From CAVTSA01 sp963790575 (GTDB taxonomy: Bacteria > Chloroflexota > Dormibacteria > Dormibacterales > Dormibacteraceae): a DNA stretch of 64,000 nt. A program made the translations under genes and the position numbers. Shown piece by piece: positions 1 to 8,480 of this stretch. The DNA lies in contig CAWBPD010000008.1 in assembly GCA_963790575.1 (NCBI GenBank), positions 155,600-219,599 of the forward strand, in the 5' to 3' direction. The notes under the pieces were generated by a model that ran no database searches, was not told the origin of the DNA, and was given only the letters and a program-made list of their open reading frames with translations. How positions within the stretch are numbered: the stretch's first letter is position 1; each line of letters begins with the position of its first letter.

Positions 1-2365
1 TGGCGGTCGCGACCCGGGGCAGGATCACGAAGCCGAGCGCCATCGGGGCCAGAAGCAGCACGTTGGAGAGCGTCTTAGCCGCCCCGTAGTAGCCGGCCGC
101 CTCCTTGCCCAGCAGCCGTCCCACCAGCACCAGGTCGGCGCTGATCCAGACGTTGTAGAAGACCGACTGGACGAGGATCGGGCGCCCGAAGCGCAAGACC
201 TCGCGCAGCCGCTCTCTGCGGAGCGAGGCCAGCGAGGGGCGGATGCCTCCAGGCCGCAGGAGCAGGAACAGCGGCAGGACGGCCACGCTGGAGAGCCCGT
301 AGACGCAGAGCAGGACCGGGGCCGAGGCGAGGCGGGCACGCCAGAGGACGAGCAAGAGCAGCAGCTGAAGGAGGTTGGCGGCCACGTAGAAGCCGACCCC
401 CCGGAGGTGGCGGCCGACCCCTCGCTGAACCTCCAGGTAGGCCTCCAGGACGGCCGGCCCGCAGATGTTGGCGACCATGCCCGCCAGTAGCCAGCCGCCG
501 ATGCCGAGCAAAGGCCCGGCGGCGGCGCAGAGGGCGAGGCTGGCGACCAGCACCGCTCCCAGCACGACCAGCCAGGCCGACCAGTATTCGCGCTGGAGGC
601 CCGGGTCCTGACGGTGGCGCGCCAGGTAGCCGGAGAGCCCGACCGGAGCGCTGGTGACCAGGAAGCCGGCCATCGCGGCGGCGGCCAGCACGTAGGAGAG
701 CTGACCGAACTGCAGCGGCAGCAGCACGCGGCCGGCGACGACCGAGAACGCGAAGCCGAGCAAGCGGGCCAGCGCGAACCCCGAGAAGACGGTCGCCGAG
801 GCGCCGGCGAGCGCCAACACCTCACCCAGCAGGCGCCGGAGCGGCAGCGGGCGGAGCCGCGGCCAGAGCACCGGCACCCGCCGGCTTCCGGTCGCGTCCC
901 GGGCCGCGACTGACGTGGCGGCACCAACCGGAACTGCGAGTGGGGCCGGGAGCTGGAAGAGGGGCGCCGGCGGCCGGAACCAGCCGCTCGCCGCCAGGAG
1001 CGGTGGGCCGGTGCCGTCCCGACCCAGACGCCACCGTGCCTTCAGCACCAGCGCGCGTTCGACCAGGGGGCGCCTCAGGATCGCCCCCACCAGCCCGACC
1101 AGCATCCAGAAGAGCTGCGAGAAGCCGGCGAAGGTCAAGTACTCGGAGGTGAGGTCGAGTGCGACCAGGGCCGCGGTCAGCGCCAGCACCGCGGTGCCGA
1201 TGGCCCGCTGCGTCCGGTCGGCCCCCCCGCTCACGTTCCAGGAGGCGGCGCCGACCGCCGCGTAGAGCCCGAGCGAAAGGAGGATGCCGGCCACGCCCGC
1301 CCGAAACGCCTGGTCCAGGTAGGCGTTGTCGACGTACTGCGAGAGGTAGGCCGGCACCTCACCCGGGAGCTGCGACCCGGTCCCCAACCAGAGCCCGTGC
1401 TGGACCCAGGCCGGGTAGAAGAACTCCTGCCAGTAGCGAACCCGGGTCGCCAGGGATTCCGGCATCCATAGGCTCCCGCCCCCACCCAGCTGCTGGGCGA
1501 ACCGAGAGGAGAGGAACGGCCAGAGCGCGGCCCCCACCGGGAGCGCGCCCGCGCCGGCCACCCACAGCGCCCGCGGCACCGTGCGCAGGCGGAGGCAGAC
1601 GACCAGCGTGACCGCGGGGAGCACGAGCAGGGGCGCGTAGGTCAGGCTCGCCACCAGGCCCAGCAGCGAGCCGACCGCCACCGCGGCCAGCCACCACTGG
1701 CTCATGCCCTCGACGCGGGCGGCGGCCAGCGCGAGCGCCAGCGTGTAGCCGAAGAGCGAGACCGCGGCCAGCCCGCTGAAGTGGATGACCGTCGAGCCGG
1801 GCCGGTAGGTCGGATCCCAGGCAGGCTGCGCCGGAGTCTGGTAGGCGGCCCCCATCAGCATTCGCACGTACGGAACGTCGAGCAGCTCGAGCAGGCCGAT
1901 CAGCGCCACCACCAGCACCGCGGCCAGGGCCAGGTTGCAGTAGAGGCGGAGCCGGGCGCGGCGGGGCGGCTCGCGAGCGAAGACCAGGTAGACCACCAGG
2001 TATTCGGCCGGGGCCGCGATCGTGTGCAGCGCGCTCACGTCCACCGCTTGGCCGCCGAGCCAGAGCACCAGGACGGGGATCAAGACCTCGCCCAGGCAGA
2101 AGGCCACCACCGCCAAGTCGAGCAGGCCGTAGCCCAAGCGGCGGCCGCTCACCAGGTCACGCAGCGCGACGCCGGCGAAGACCAGGAGGACGACGATCTG
2201 ATCGGGCTTCAGGAAGTTCCCCACGGAGCCCAGCTCGAGCCCGGTGGTCAGGGGGCATACGAGGCAGATCGCGGCCCCGCCGATCACCGGCCGCCAGGCG
2301 CTGAGGCCGGCCAGCGCCAGGCCGCCGAGCGCGGCCAGGACCAGGAGCGCCAGGTCCGCGTTCAC
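1..2365 (-). CDS. Wzy/O-antigen-ligase-like and Wzx flippase-like fusion protein (3' end outside window)
   Basis: I checked the frame codon by codon from the GTG at 2365 to the left edge and found no stop, giving at least 788 codons. Residues about 1-435 are polytopic and resemble O-antigen polymerase/ligase (Wzy_C), with a large loop containing a PGEVPAYLSQYVDNAYLDQA-type stretch near residue 340. A Pro/Ala-rich linker (about 436-508) follows. The rest (about 508 to 788+) is a second polytopic region like the polysaccharide-export (MOP/Wzx) family, with RFGRPILVQSVFYNVWISAD followed by a D-L-V-L-VGRLLG helix. The GTG overlaps the stop of the upstream glycosyltransferase gene (GTGA). Predicted roles are repeat-unit polymerisation and flipping across the inner membrane. 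Two genes joined by a sequencing error remain possible. Confidence 0.8.
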   Translation of the reverse strand, partial: MNADLALLVLAALGGLALAGLSAWRPVIGGAAICLVCPLTTGLELGSVGNFLKPDQIVVLLVFAGVALRDLVSGRRLGYGLLDLAVVAFCLGEVLIPVLVLWLGGQAVDVSALHTIAAPAEYLVVYLVFAREPPRRARLRLYCNLALAAVLVVALIGLLELLDVPYVRMLMGAAYQTPAQPAWDPTYRPGSTVIHFSGLAAVSLFGYTLALALAAARVEGMSQWWLAAVAVGSLLGLVASLTYAPLLVLPAVTLVVCLRLRTVPRALWVAGAGALPVGAALWPFLSSRFAQQLGGGGSLWMPESLATRVRYWQEFFYPAWVQHGLWLGTGSQLPGEVPAYLSQYVDNAYLDQAFRAGVAGILLSLGLYAAVGAASWNVSGGADRTQRAIGTAVLALTAALVALDLTSEYLTFAGFSQLFWMLVGLVGAILRRPLVERALVLKARWRLGRDGTGPPLLAASGWFRPPAPLFQLPAPLAVPVGAATSVAARDATGSRRVPVLWPRLRPLPLRRLLGEVLALAGASATVFSGFALARLLGFAFSVVAGRVLLPLQFGQLSYVLAAAAMAGFLVTSAPVGLSGYLARHRQDPGLQREYWSAWLVVLGAVLVASLALCAAAGPLLGIGGWLLAGMVANICGPAVLEAYLEVQRGVGRHLRGVGFYVAANLLQLLLLLVLWRARLASAPVLLCVYGLSSVAVLPLFLLLRPGGIRPSLASLRRERLREVLRFGRPILVQSVFYNVWISADLVLVGRLLGKEAAGYYGAAKTLSNVLLLAPMALGFVILPRVATA

Positions 2366-3585
2366 CGGGGGCTCGACGCTCCCGCGACCCCGCGCAGCCC
2401 GGCGGGGGGCATCAGCGCGGCGACGTACCGGTCGGCGACCGCCGGCCAGCGGCAGCCGCGCGCCGCCACCAGGGCACGGCGGGGCAGCGCGCGGCGCAGC
2501 CCCACATCGCGCAGCAGCCGGTCCACCCCTTCCGCCAGGCTGAGGGAGTCACCGGCGGTGAAATAGCAGAGCGCCTCTTCGCCGAAGCAGTCGACGATCG
2601 CGGGCAGGCGCGCGCACACCACCGGCACCTGCTGCTCCACCATCTCGAGCAGCTTCGTGGGCAGCAGCAGCTCTCCATAGCCGTCGGGGATCACCGGGAC
2701 CACCCCGATCGTCGAGGCGCGCACCTGCCGCATCACGTCCTCCCAGGGGAGGAAGCCGGTGAAGACGACCCGGTCCATGACGCCGAGCACCGTGGCCAGG
2801 CGCGCCAGCTCCACCTGGTACTCGCCTTCGCCGATCACCAGCAGCGTCAGATCCGGCCAGTCCGGGCGCAAAAGCGCGAGGGCGCGAATCGCGACCTGGA
2901 CCCCGTACCGCTCGATCAACGAGGCCTGAATCACGAGTCGTGGAGGCATCGATTCGGGCTGTCTCTCGGCCGCCGGCGGCTGCCGCCCCGCGACGCCGTT
3001 GGGCACGACCGTCGCCCGGGCCGGGTCCAGGCCACGCCCGCACAGGATGCGGAGGCAGGTCTCGCTCACCGTCACCACGTGGTGGGAGAGCGAGACCGCG
3101 AGCCGCTCGCACAGACGGTTCAGCCGGACCAGCGGGTGGCCCGTCCCCACCCGCAGCCTGGCGGCGGTCAGCTCCGGGCTCAACTCGAGCAGGTTCAGCA
3201 CCACCCTCGCCCCCCGCAGTCGGGCCGGCACCGCCGCCAGCACCAGGAGGTCGGGCGGGTTGTCGACCTGCGCCGCGGCGTACGTGTGACGCAGCGTCAG
3301 CAGCGTGGCGAGGACGACGGCGGCGATGCCGAACACCGCGTACTCGAAGAGATAGAGCAGGGCCGAGCCGCGCCGGTGCCGCACGGGGATCCGAATGACC
3401 CGCAGCCCGGGCGGGGGCGGAGCACCCTGAGCGGCGTCCGAGCGGGGGCCCGAGCAGATCAGGTCCACGCCCAGACCGAGGCCCGCCAGATGGTCGGCGT
3501 TGCGCCGCATCACGGTGTGGGCCGGATAGCTGTGGCGGCTCACCATGAGCACCCGGCCTCCAGACGCGAACGCGGGTGTGGTCAT
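2362..3585 (-). CDS. Glycosyltransferase, GT-B fold (family 4-like)
   Basis: A 407-residue cytoplasmic glycosyltransferase that probably adds one sugar to the lipid-linked exopolysaccharide repeat unit. The N-terminal half starts MTTPAFASGGRVLMVSRHSY and has a family-4-type acceptor domain. The C-terminal half has the donor-site pattern VIGEGEY, VVFTGFLPW, then GYGELLLPTKLLEMVEQQVP with its Glu residues. The ATG at 3585 overlaps the stop of the chain-length gene (ATGA), and its own stop overlaps the next GTG, so it is translationally coupled on both sides. A longer same-frame extension to 4971 is out of register with the real upstream gene and was discarded. Donor and acceptor sugars cannot be read from the sequence. 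Confidence 0.88.
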   Translation of the reverse strand: MTTPAFASGGRVLMVSRHSYPAHTVMRRNADHLAGLGLGVDLICSGPRSDAAQGAPPPPGLRVIRIPVRHRRGSALLYLFEYAVFGIAAVVLATLLTLRHTYAAAQVDNPPDLLVLAAVPARLRGARVVLNLLELSPELTAARLRVGTGHPLVRLNRLCERLAVSLSHHVVTVSETCLRILCGRGLDPARATVVPNGVAGRQPPAAERQPESMPPRLVIQASLIERYGVQVAIRALALLRPDWPDLTLLVIGEGEYQVELARLATVLGVMDRVVFTGFLPWEDVMRQVRASTIGVVPVIPDGYGELLLPTKLLEMVEQQVPVVCARLPAIVDCFGEEALCYFTAGDSLSLAEGVDRLLRDVGLRRALPRRALVAARGCRWPAVADRYVAALMPPAGLRGVAGASSPR

Positions 3586-5006
3586 GCCGACTCTGCCACC
3601 CGCTCCGCCACCTGCGAGGGGTCGGGGAGGCGGCCCATGCCGCAGACCAGGATCCCGGCCGCGATCTCGGCTCCGGCATGGCGAAGGAGGGCGGCGGCAC
3701 GCTGCGCGAGTGCGATTCGAGTCCGCGGCTCCGAGGCCACGAGTACCACCAGGTCGACGCGCGGAGCCAGCAGCATCGCCAGCTCCGAGCGCTGCGGGGG
3801 AGCGGCCCCGAACACCACCACCTCGCGCCGGCCCGTCGAATGGCGGCCGGAGTTGGGTGCCGGCAGCGCCTGGAGCGCGGTGACCGGAGTCACCGTGTCC
3901 AGCTCGGGGACGCGCGCCGGCCCGTCCCCGGCGGGCCGCACCAGACCCTCCTCGATGACGACGCGAACGTCCCAGCCGAACGGCCGCATGACGGCTCCGA
4001 CCAGCGCCGCCGCGGACCCGATCTCGGTCGAACGGTCGGCGGGTACGAGCAGGATCGACCGGGCCTTCGGCTGCCTGGCCAGCAAGGCGGCCACCGCCGG
4101 GCCGCAGGCTTCCTCCGTCGCCTGCCGGGAGCGACCCCGCGGAAGCTCGAACACGAGGGGGAGTCCCGCCGCTTCGGCCAGCCGCTGTCCCTCCCGAACC
4201 CGGCCGTCCAGGCGCGCGGCCACCAGCATGAGCAGGAAGCCCAGCACCAGTCCGGCCCCGGCGGCCGCGGCCAGGTAGCGACGGAGGTCGGGAGCGGCCG
4301 GTCGCGAGGGGACCTGCGCGCGCTGCGCCAACGCTGTCGACTGTTCGTCCTGGACCAGGTTCAGCTGCAGGTTCTGGAGGTCCGCGGTGAGCGCGGCGTA
4401 CTCGCTCTGCAGGATGTCGAGCTGCGAGTAGATCGGCGCCGTCATCGCGTCCTGCTCCGAGGCGGGGAGCGCCGGGTTGGCGGCGATGGACGCGATCTCC
4501 TGTTCCTGCTGTGCGATCTGCGCCGAGACCTGCTGGAGCTGGGCGGTGCGGTTCTGGATGGGCTGCGCGTAGAACTGGCGAGCCTCCTGAGCCTGCTGCT
4601 CGACGGCGCCGGTCGCCACCGCGTTGGCCAGGCTGGCGGCCCAGGCGGCGCGGGGAGCTGTGACCGTGACCGCGACCATGGTCGTGCTCTTGACCAGGCT
4701 GGCGCTGACCTGGTGCTGCAGGCTCCCGGGCGTGCAGGGCACGGCGCTCACCGACTCCGCCGCGCAGACGCGGGAGAGAAAGGGTGTGCCCTCCAGCATC
4801 TGGATCAGCTGGGTCCCCCTCGTCTCCTGGCTGGTCACGTCGATCGAGCCCTGGCCGACCGCGTCGGTCGCGTCGACCTGGATCAGCGCGGTGGCTTGAT
4901 AGGTCGGCCGCTGCTCGTGGGTGACCAGGGCCGCGATCAGCAGCGCGAGGACCAGCGTGCCCACCAGCCACGGCAAGTGGTAGCGCAGCGCGTACCCGAG
5001 GGTCAC
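3582..5006 (-). CDS. Wzz-like polysaccharide co-polymerase with degenerate tyrosine-kinase domain
   Basis: 474 residues starting at a GTG that overlaps the sugar-transferase stop (GTGA). A transmembrane helix near residues 10-30, a long Gln/Ala-rich periplasmic coiled-coil region, and a second helix near 243-265 give the Wzz/PCP-2a layout that sets polysaccharide chain length. The cytoplasmic tail sits where a BY-kinase normally lies, but its P-loop position reads VPADRSTEIGSAAA without the GKS/T lysine. The Walker-B position reads VVVFGAAPP without the Asp. It therefore looks like a pseudokinase that keeps the fold and may sense the export complex rather than phosphorylate it. No separate kinase is seen in the visible part of the cluster. 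Confidence 0.8.
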   Translation of the reverse strand: MTLGYALRYHLPWLVGTLVLALLIAALVTHEQRPTYQATALIQVDATDAVGQGSIDVTSQETRGTQLIQMLEGTPFLSRVCAAESVSAVPCTPGSLQHQVSASLVKSTTMVAVTVTAPRAAWAASLANAVATGAVEQQAQEARQFYAQPIQNRTAQLQQVSAQIAQQEQEIASIAANPALPASEQDAMTAPIYSQLDILQSEYAALTADLQNLQLNLVQDEQSTALAQRAQVPSRPAAPDLRRYLAAAAGAGLVLGFLLMLVAARLDGRVREGQRLAEAAGLPLVFELPRGRSRQATEEACGPAVAALLARQPKARSILLVPADRSTEIGSAAALVGAVMRPFGWDVRVVIEEGLVRPAGDGPARVPELDTVTPVTALQALPAPNSGRHSTGRREVVVFGAAPPQRSELAMLLAPRVDLVVLVASEPRTRIALAQRAAALLRHAGAEIAAGILVCGMGRLPDPSQVAERVAESA

Positions 5007-5716
5007 GAGCCGGCCACCCGGTGCCGCCGGCGGACCAGCCGCCGCAGCGCGAGCAGGGCCGTTTGGCCCAGGATCCTGAGGTCCAGCAGGAGCGACGCCT
5101 CGTCGACGTAGAGCGCGTCGAGCGCCATCATCCGGGCGGCGGAGACCCGCACCCGGTCCGTCACCTGCCACAACCCGGTCATGCCCGGCCGCACCAGCTG
5201 GCGGACGAAGTACTCGGGCTGGTACAGCTCCAGCTCGTAGGGGATGGCGGGGCGCGGCCCGACCAGGCTCATCTCCCCGCGCAGCACGTTGAGCAGCTGC
5301 GGAAGCTCGTCCAGGTCGGTCCGGCGGAGGACGCGGCCGACCTTGGTCACCCGGCGATCGCGGTCGTCCTTGTACAACGACCCGAAGCAAGGCTCAGCGC
5401 CGAACCAGGCCTGCGCAGCCTGCCGGTGTGGGGCATCGCCGGCCCCCAGGCCCATGGTCCGGAACTTCCAGATCCGGAACCGGGCGCCGAGGCGGCCCAC
5501 CCGCTCCTGCCGGAAGAAGGCCGGGCCGCCCCCCTCGAGACGGATCAGAAGCGCGATCAGCAGGAAGAGGGGAAGGGTGAGGAGGAGGAGGTTGGCCGCC
5601 AGAGTGACGTCGAAGGGTCGCTTCCACCGGCGATCTCTCGGGGCCTCCACCGGCAGGGGCGGCGACCCCGCCGGAAAGGCGGGGGTGGGGTGCACACGAG
5701 CGGTGCTCTGGCTCAT
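5003..5716 (-). CDS. Polyprenyl-phosphate sugar-1-phosphate transferase (WbaP/ExoY-type initiating transferase)
   Basis: 237 residues of the bacterial sugar-transferase family (PF02397). This enzyme loads the first sugar-1-phosphate onto undecaprenyl phosphate at the inner membrane and starts repeat-unit assembly. Visible family signatures are KRPFDV before a single membrane helix (about 37-60), RVGRLGARFRIWKFRTM, RRTDLDELPQLLNVLRGEMS, LVGPRP and VRPGMTGLWQVTDR. The short form, with only the C-terminal catalytic part and one hydrophobic segment, is ExoY-like rather than full-length WbaP. It overlaps both neighbours by 4 bp inside the exopolysaccharide operon. The sugar specificity is not readable. 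Confidence 0.93.
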   Translation of the reverse strand: MSQSTARVHPTPAFPAGSPPLPVEAPRDRRWKRPFDVTLAANLLLLTLPLFLLIALLIRLEGGGPAFFRQERVGRLGARFRIWKFRTMGLGAGDAPHRQAAQAWFGAEPCFGSLYKDDRDRRVTKVGRVLRRTDLDELPQLLNVLRGEMSLVGPRPAIPYELELYQPEYFVRQLVRPGMTGLWQVTDRVRVSAARMMALDALYVDEASLLLDLRILGQTALLALRRLVRRRHRVAGS

Positions 5717-6876
5717 GTCCCGACCACTCCCGCCGCGTGCTCGAGCCCGCCGTTGGCAGGCGCCCGGTGCAGCATCGGCTGGCGCTGCCGCCGGCCGTTC
5801 ATGACCGGCACCGAATCGAGCGCCGGCAGGGGCAGGCCGACCGGCACCCGCACCCCCTCGTGCGCCAGCGAGTGGTCCGCCGCCTCCAGCAGAGCCACCA
5901 CGATCAGGCCCTGGAGCGCGCTCGCCTGCGGCGGCAGCCCGGTACGGATGGAGGCGACGAAGTCCTCACACTCCAGGCGCAGCGGCTCCCGCCAGTCGAT
6001 GTAGGGGATCCGGATCTCGCCGTGCCGGTACGAGAGCTGGAACTCGCCGAAGCTCTCGGTGGCCGGGATGTCGACGCCGGAGTCGTAGATCCGGATCTTC
6101 TCGGTCGGGGAGACGTCGTCGTAGACCGCCATGCCCCGATCCCCGACCACCGTCATGCGCCGCACCTTGTCCGGGTCGAGCCAGCTCATGTGCAGCACCG
6201 CGGTGAGCCCGCCCTCGAAGACCACCTCCAGGTAGGCGACGTCGTGCACGCCCGCCTGCACGCAGCAGCGACCGCGGGCGCTGACCGCGAGCGGTCGCCG
6301 GCCGAGCAGGTGCAGGAGGATCGAGAGGTCGTGCGGGGCCAGGTCCCAGAGCACGTTGATGTCGCGCTGGAAGAGGCCGAGGTTGAGGCGCGCCGAGTCG
6401 ACGTAGTGGATCGTTCCCAGCAGGCCCTCCCGGACCAGCCGGCGGAGCTCTCGGACCGCCGGGTTGTACATGAAGGTGTGGCCGACCATGAGCGTCCGCT
6501 CGCGCACGGCGGCCAGCTCGATCAGCTCCAGGGCTCCGTCGGAGGTGACCGCCAGCGGCTTCTCGACCAGCACGTGCTTGCCCGCCAGCAGTGCGTCCCG
6601 CGCCACCTCCAGGTGGGTGCGGATGGGGGTCGCGACGACCAGCGCGTCGAGCCCCGTCTGCAGCAGCTCCTGGTGGCTCTGCACGCACCGCAGGCCCGGG
6701 TACAGCTCGGCGATGCGGCGCCGCCGGTCCACTCGCGGCTCGGCGACCGCGACCACGCGCGTCTCCGGCATCTCGTTCAGGTTCCGCAGCAGCTGCGGGC
6801 CCCAGTAGCCGTACCCGGCCAGTCCAACCCGGACCGGCCGCTCGGCACTTCCGTTCGGACGGGGTCTTGCGATCAC
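5713..6876 (-). CDS. Gfo/Idh/MocA family NAD(P)-dependent sugar dehydrogenase
   Basis: About 387 residues. The N-terminal Rossmann fold carries LAGYGYWGPQLLRN, and the family EKPLAVT motif holds the catalytic lysine region. DLAPHDLSILLHLLG resembles nucleotide-sugar oxidoreductases of the WlbA/WbpB type. I prefer the GTG at 6876 because an AGGAG sits 6 nt upstream; a TTG at 6882 is the alternative. With the beta-helix acyltransferase at 8477-8998 it suggests synthesis of an acylated amino-sugar nucleotide (WlbA plus WlbB logic). The matching aminotransferase is not in the window, so that pathway is inference. It overlaps the sugar transferase by 4 bp. Confidence 0.87.
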   Translation of the reverse strand: MIARPRPNGSAERPVRVGLAGYGYWGPQLLRNLNEMPETRVVAVAEPRVDRRRRIAELYPGLRCVQSHQELLQTGLDALVVATPIRTHLEVARDALLAGKHVLVEKPLAVTSDGALELIELAAVRERTLMVGHTFMYNPAVRELRRLVREGLLGTIHYVDSARLNLGLFQRDINVLWDLAPHDLSILLHLLGRRPLAVSARGRCCVQAGVHDVAYLEVVFEGGLTAVLHMSWLDPDKVRRMTVVGDRGMAVYDDVSPTEKIRIYDSGVDIPATESFGEFQLSYRHGEIRIPYIDWREPLRLECEDFVASIRTGLPPQASALQGLIVVALLEAADHSLAHEGVRVPVGLPLPALDSVPVMNGRRQRQPMLHRAPANGGLEHAAGVVGT

Positions 6877-6941
6877 CTGCAACTCCTCTCAGGCATGTCC
6901 TGGTTCACCACTTCGCTGTCCTCCCACACGGGGGGCCCTTG

Positions 6942-6955
6942 CGCTGTCGACAGCG
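6942..6955. promoter_or_regulatory. 14-bp perfect palindrome upstream of the sugar dehydrogenase gene
   Basis: CGCTGTCGACAGCG is perfectly self-complementary and lies about 65 bp upstream of the GTG at 6876, where an operator of the core polysaccharide operon could sit. I see no clear -35/-10 pair beside it. The remaining sequence between 6877 and 7101 shows no gene. Confidence 0.3.
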
Positions 6956-7101
6956 TCATGCGCGACGGGCCATCCCGGCAATGAGCCGTTGGCCTCCCGC
7001 AGGTCGGGTGCAACTGCCCACGCCCAGGCCTCCCGCGTCATCGCCGTGGGCGCCGGTTACCTACGTCGATGGGGTCGGATGGACCATGGCGAGCGCTCCC
7101 C

Positions 7102-7318
7102 GCGCGAGCCCCCCGTTGGTGCACCTCCGGGTCCCATCCGGTGCGCGAGACCCCCGTTGGTGCACCTCCGGGCCCTATCTGGTGCGCGAGACCCCCGTTG
7201 GTGCACCTCCGGGCCCTATCTGGTGCGCGAGACCCCCGTTGGTGCACCTCCGGGCCCTATCTGGCGCGCGAGACCCCCGTTGGTGCACCTCCGGGGCCCA
7301 TCCGGCGGGGCCGGGCGG
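7102..7318. repeat. Tandem array 1: five copies of a 41-bp repeat
   Basis: The block GTTGGTGCACCTCCGGG starts at 7115, 7156, 7197, 7238 and 7279, giving an exact 41-bp period. Units are nearly identical; the first and last diverge slightly (CCCATCCGG instead of CCTATCTGG). The array begins 4 bp past the 3' end of the glycosidase gene (minus strand, stop at 7323). It contains the palindromes GGTGCACC and GGGCCC. It belongs to a family with the arrays at 57.9 and 61.2 kb. The frames through it are open only because the repeat lacks stops, and I do not think it is coding. Confidence 0.9.
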
Positions 7319-7322
7319 GAGG

Positions 7323-8480
7323 TCAGTTCGCAGCCGAGAGGGCGGCGCCGGTCGGAGTCAGGCTGGTCAGATTGGGCGTGTAAACCGTGCCCTTCTCGTC
7401 CTGGACCAGCACCGCCGACGCGCCCGCCTGCCGAGCGTGGCTCAGCCAGAAGCGGACCACGCGCGCGTTCTCGCCCTGGTCGAACGAGTAGCCGCCTCCC
7501 ACCCGAGGCGCCCCCACCTCACCCAGGATGAACGGCTTGCCGAGGGCGGCCTTCCAGTCGGGGACGAAGGGATGCGACTCGTAGACGTGGACGTCGTAGA
7601 AGTCGACGCAGCCCGAGTAGAGCGAGGCGTCGGGATGGTGGCCGCCGAGAGCGGTCGCGTCCGAGAACGTGAACCAGGCGGCGGGCGCGGCGCACTTGGC
7701 GGTGTGGTAGAGGTCGCGCAGCCACTGGTGAACCACCCCCTCCGACAGCCCCGCGGTCACCGGGTCGGAGGCGGGCGGCGTGGGCAGACCGCCGTCGCGA
7801 CTGAGGCTGTTGTAGGGCTCGTTGAAGAGATCCCAGGCGGCGATCGTGGGATCGTCGCCGAAGGTGGAGACGAAGTCCCGCGCCGCCTGCAGGTAGCCCG
7901 CCCGCAAGCGCGGATGCCGGCCGTCCAGCGCCCGATAGCGGAAGTTGCCCGGACTCGACTGCTGCTCCTGGTCGAAGAGCACGACCACGACCTGGAACCC
8001 GTGGCTGCCGAACATCCGCAGGGTGGTGCGAAAGTGGTCCATGCCAGCCGCGTCCAGACCCCGGAAGCGATCCCCTCTCCAAACCATGATCTGGTCCAGC
8101 CCGACGAAGACGCGAAGCACCTCGCCCAGGTGCTGCTGCTCGATGAAGGGCAGCGTCGTCTGCAAGCCCTGCTCCGCCTGCGCCCAGTTGTCGTCGCTGC
8201 CCATGTCGCTGCGGAGCCACGTGAGACCCAGGTACTCGCCATCGGGCCCGCGGGGCGCCCCGTAGTTGAGGCCCCGGTCGGAACGCAGCGGCAGCGAGCC
8301 CGAGGTCTGGGAAAGGCAGGCTGGGGACGCGGGCTGGTGGTTCGCGCCGGTTGCGGGCTGCCCGCAGGCTGCCACGCCGAGGAGAACGAGCAGGCCGGCG
8401 AGAACGGGCCCGATCCGGCCGGCGGGGCTCACGCGAGGGCGGCGGCGCCACCAGACCGGCCGGGCAGGACGCGCGGTCAC
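7323..8480 (-). CDS. Secreted lipoprotein glycoside hydrolase, GH5/clan-A-like
   Basis: 385 residues from a GTG that overlaps the acyltransferase stop (GTGA). Arg-rich N-terminus, hydrophobic stretch and lipobox LLGVAAC predict a lipoprotein signal peptide. The TIM-barrel body has the clan GH-A acid/base motif WDLFNEPYN (Glu about 221) and a nucleophile candidate in FILGEVG (Glu about 321), as in GH5-type endoglucanases and mannanases. Inside an exopolysaccharide operon it is most likely a polymer-trimming or release hydrolase acting outside the membrane. The substrate is unknown. The gene is followed immediately by repeat array 1. Confidence 0.82.
   Translation of the reverse strand: MTARPARPVWWRRRPRVSPAGRIGPVLAGLLVLLGVAACGQPATGANHQPASPACLSQTSGSLPLRSDRGLNYGAPRGPDGEYLGLTWLRSDMGSDDNWAQAEQGLQTTLPFIEQQHLGEVLRVFVGLDQIMVWRGDRFRGLDAAGMDHFRTTLRMFGSHGFQVVVVLFDQEQQSSPGNFRYRALDGRHPRLRAGYLQAARDFVSTFGDDPTIAAWDLFNEPYNSLSRDGGLPTPPASDPVTAGLSEGVVHQWLRDLYHTAKCAAPAAWFTFSDATALGGHHPDASLYSGCVDFYDVHVYESHPFVPDWKAALGKPFILGEVGAPRVGGGYSFDQGENARVVRFWLSHARQAGASAVLVQDEKGTVYTPNLTSLTPTGAALSAAN

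Noticed and set aside
2362..4971. An 869-codon minus-strand frame
   Set aside because: Only its last 407 codons are a real protein (the GT-B transferase). The first half is an Arg/Gly/Pro-rich shadow of the Wzz-like gene in another frame.
7102..7318. Tandem arrays considered as CRISPR
   Set aside because: Whole units are near-identical with no unique spacers, and there are no cas genes; the same holds for the arrays at 57.9 and 61.2 kb.
7069..7531. Open frames through repeat array 1 giving PPVGAPPGPI-type peptides
   Set aside because: They are open because the repeat lacks stop codons. They have no start with a ribosome site and overlap the glycosidase gene antisense.
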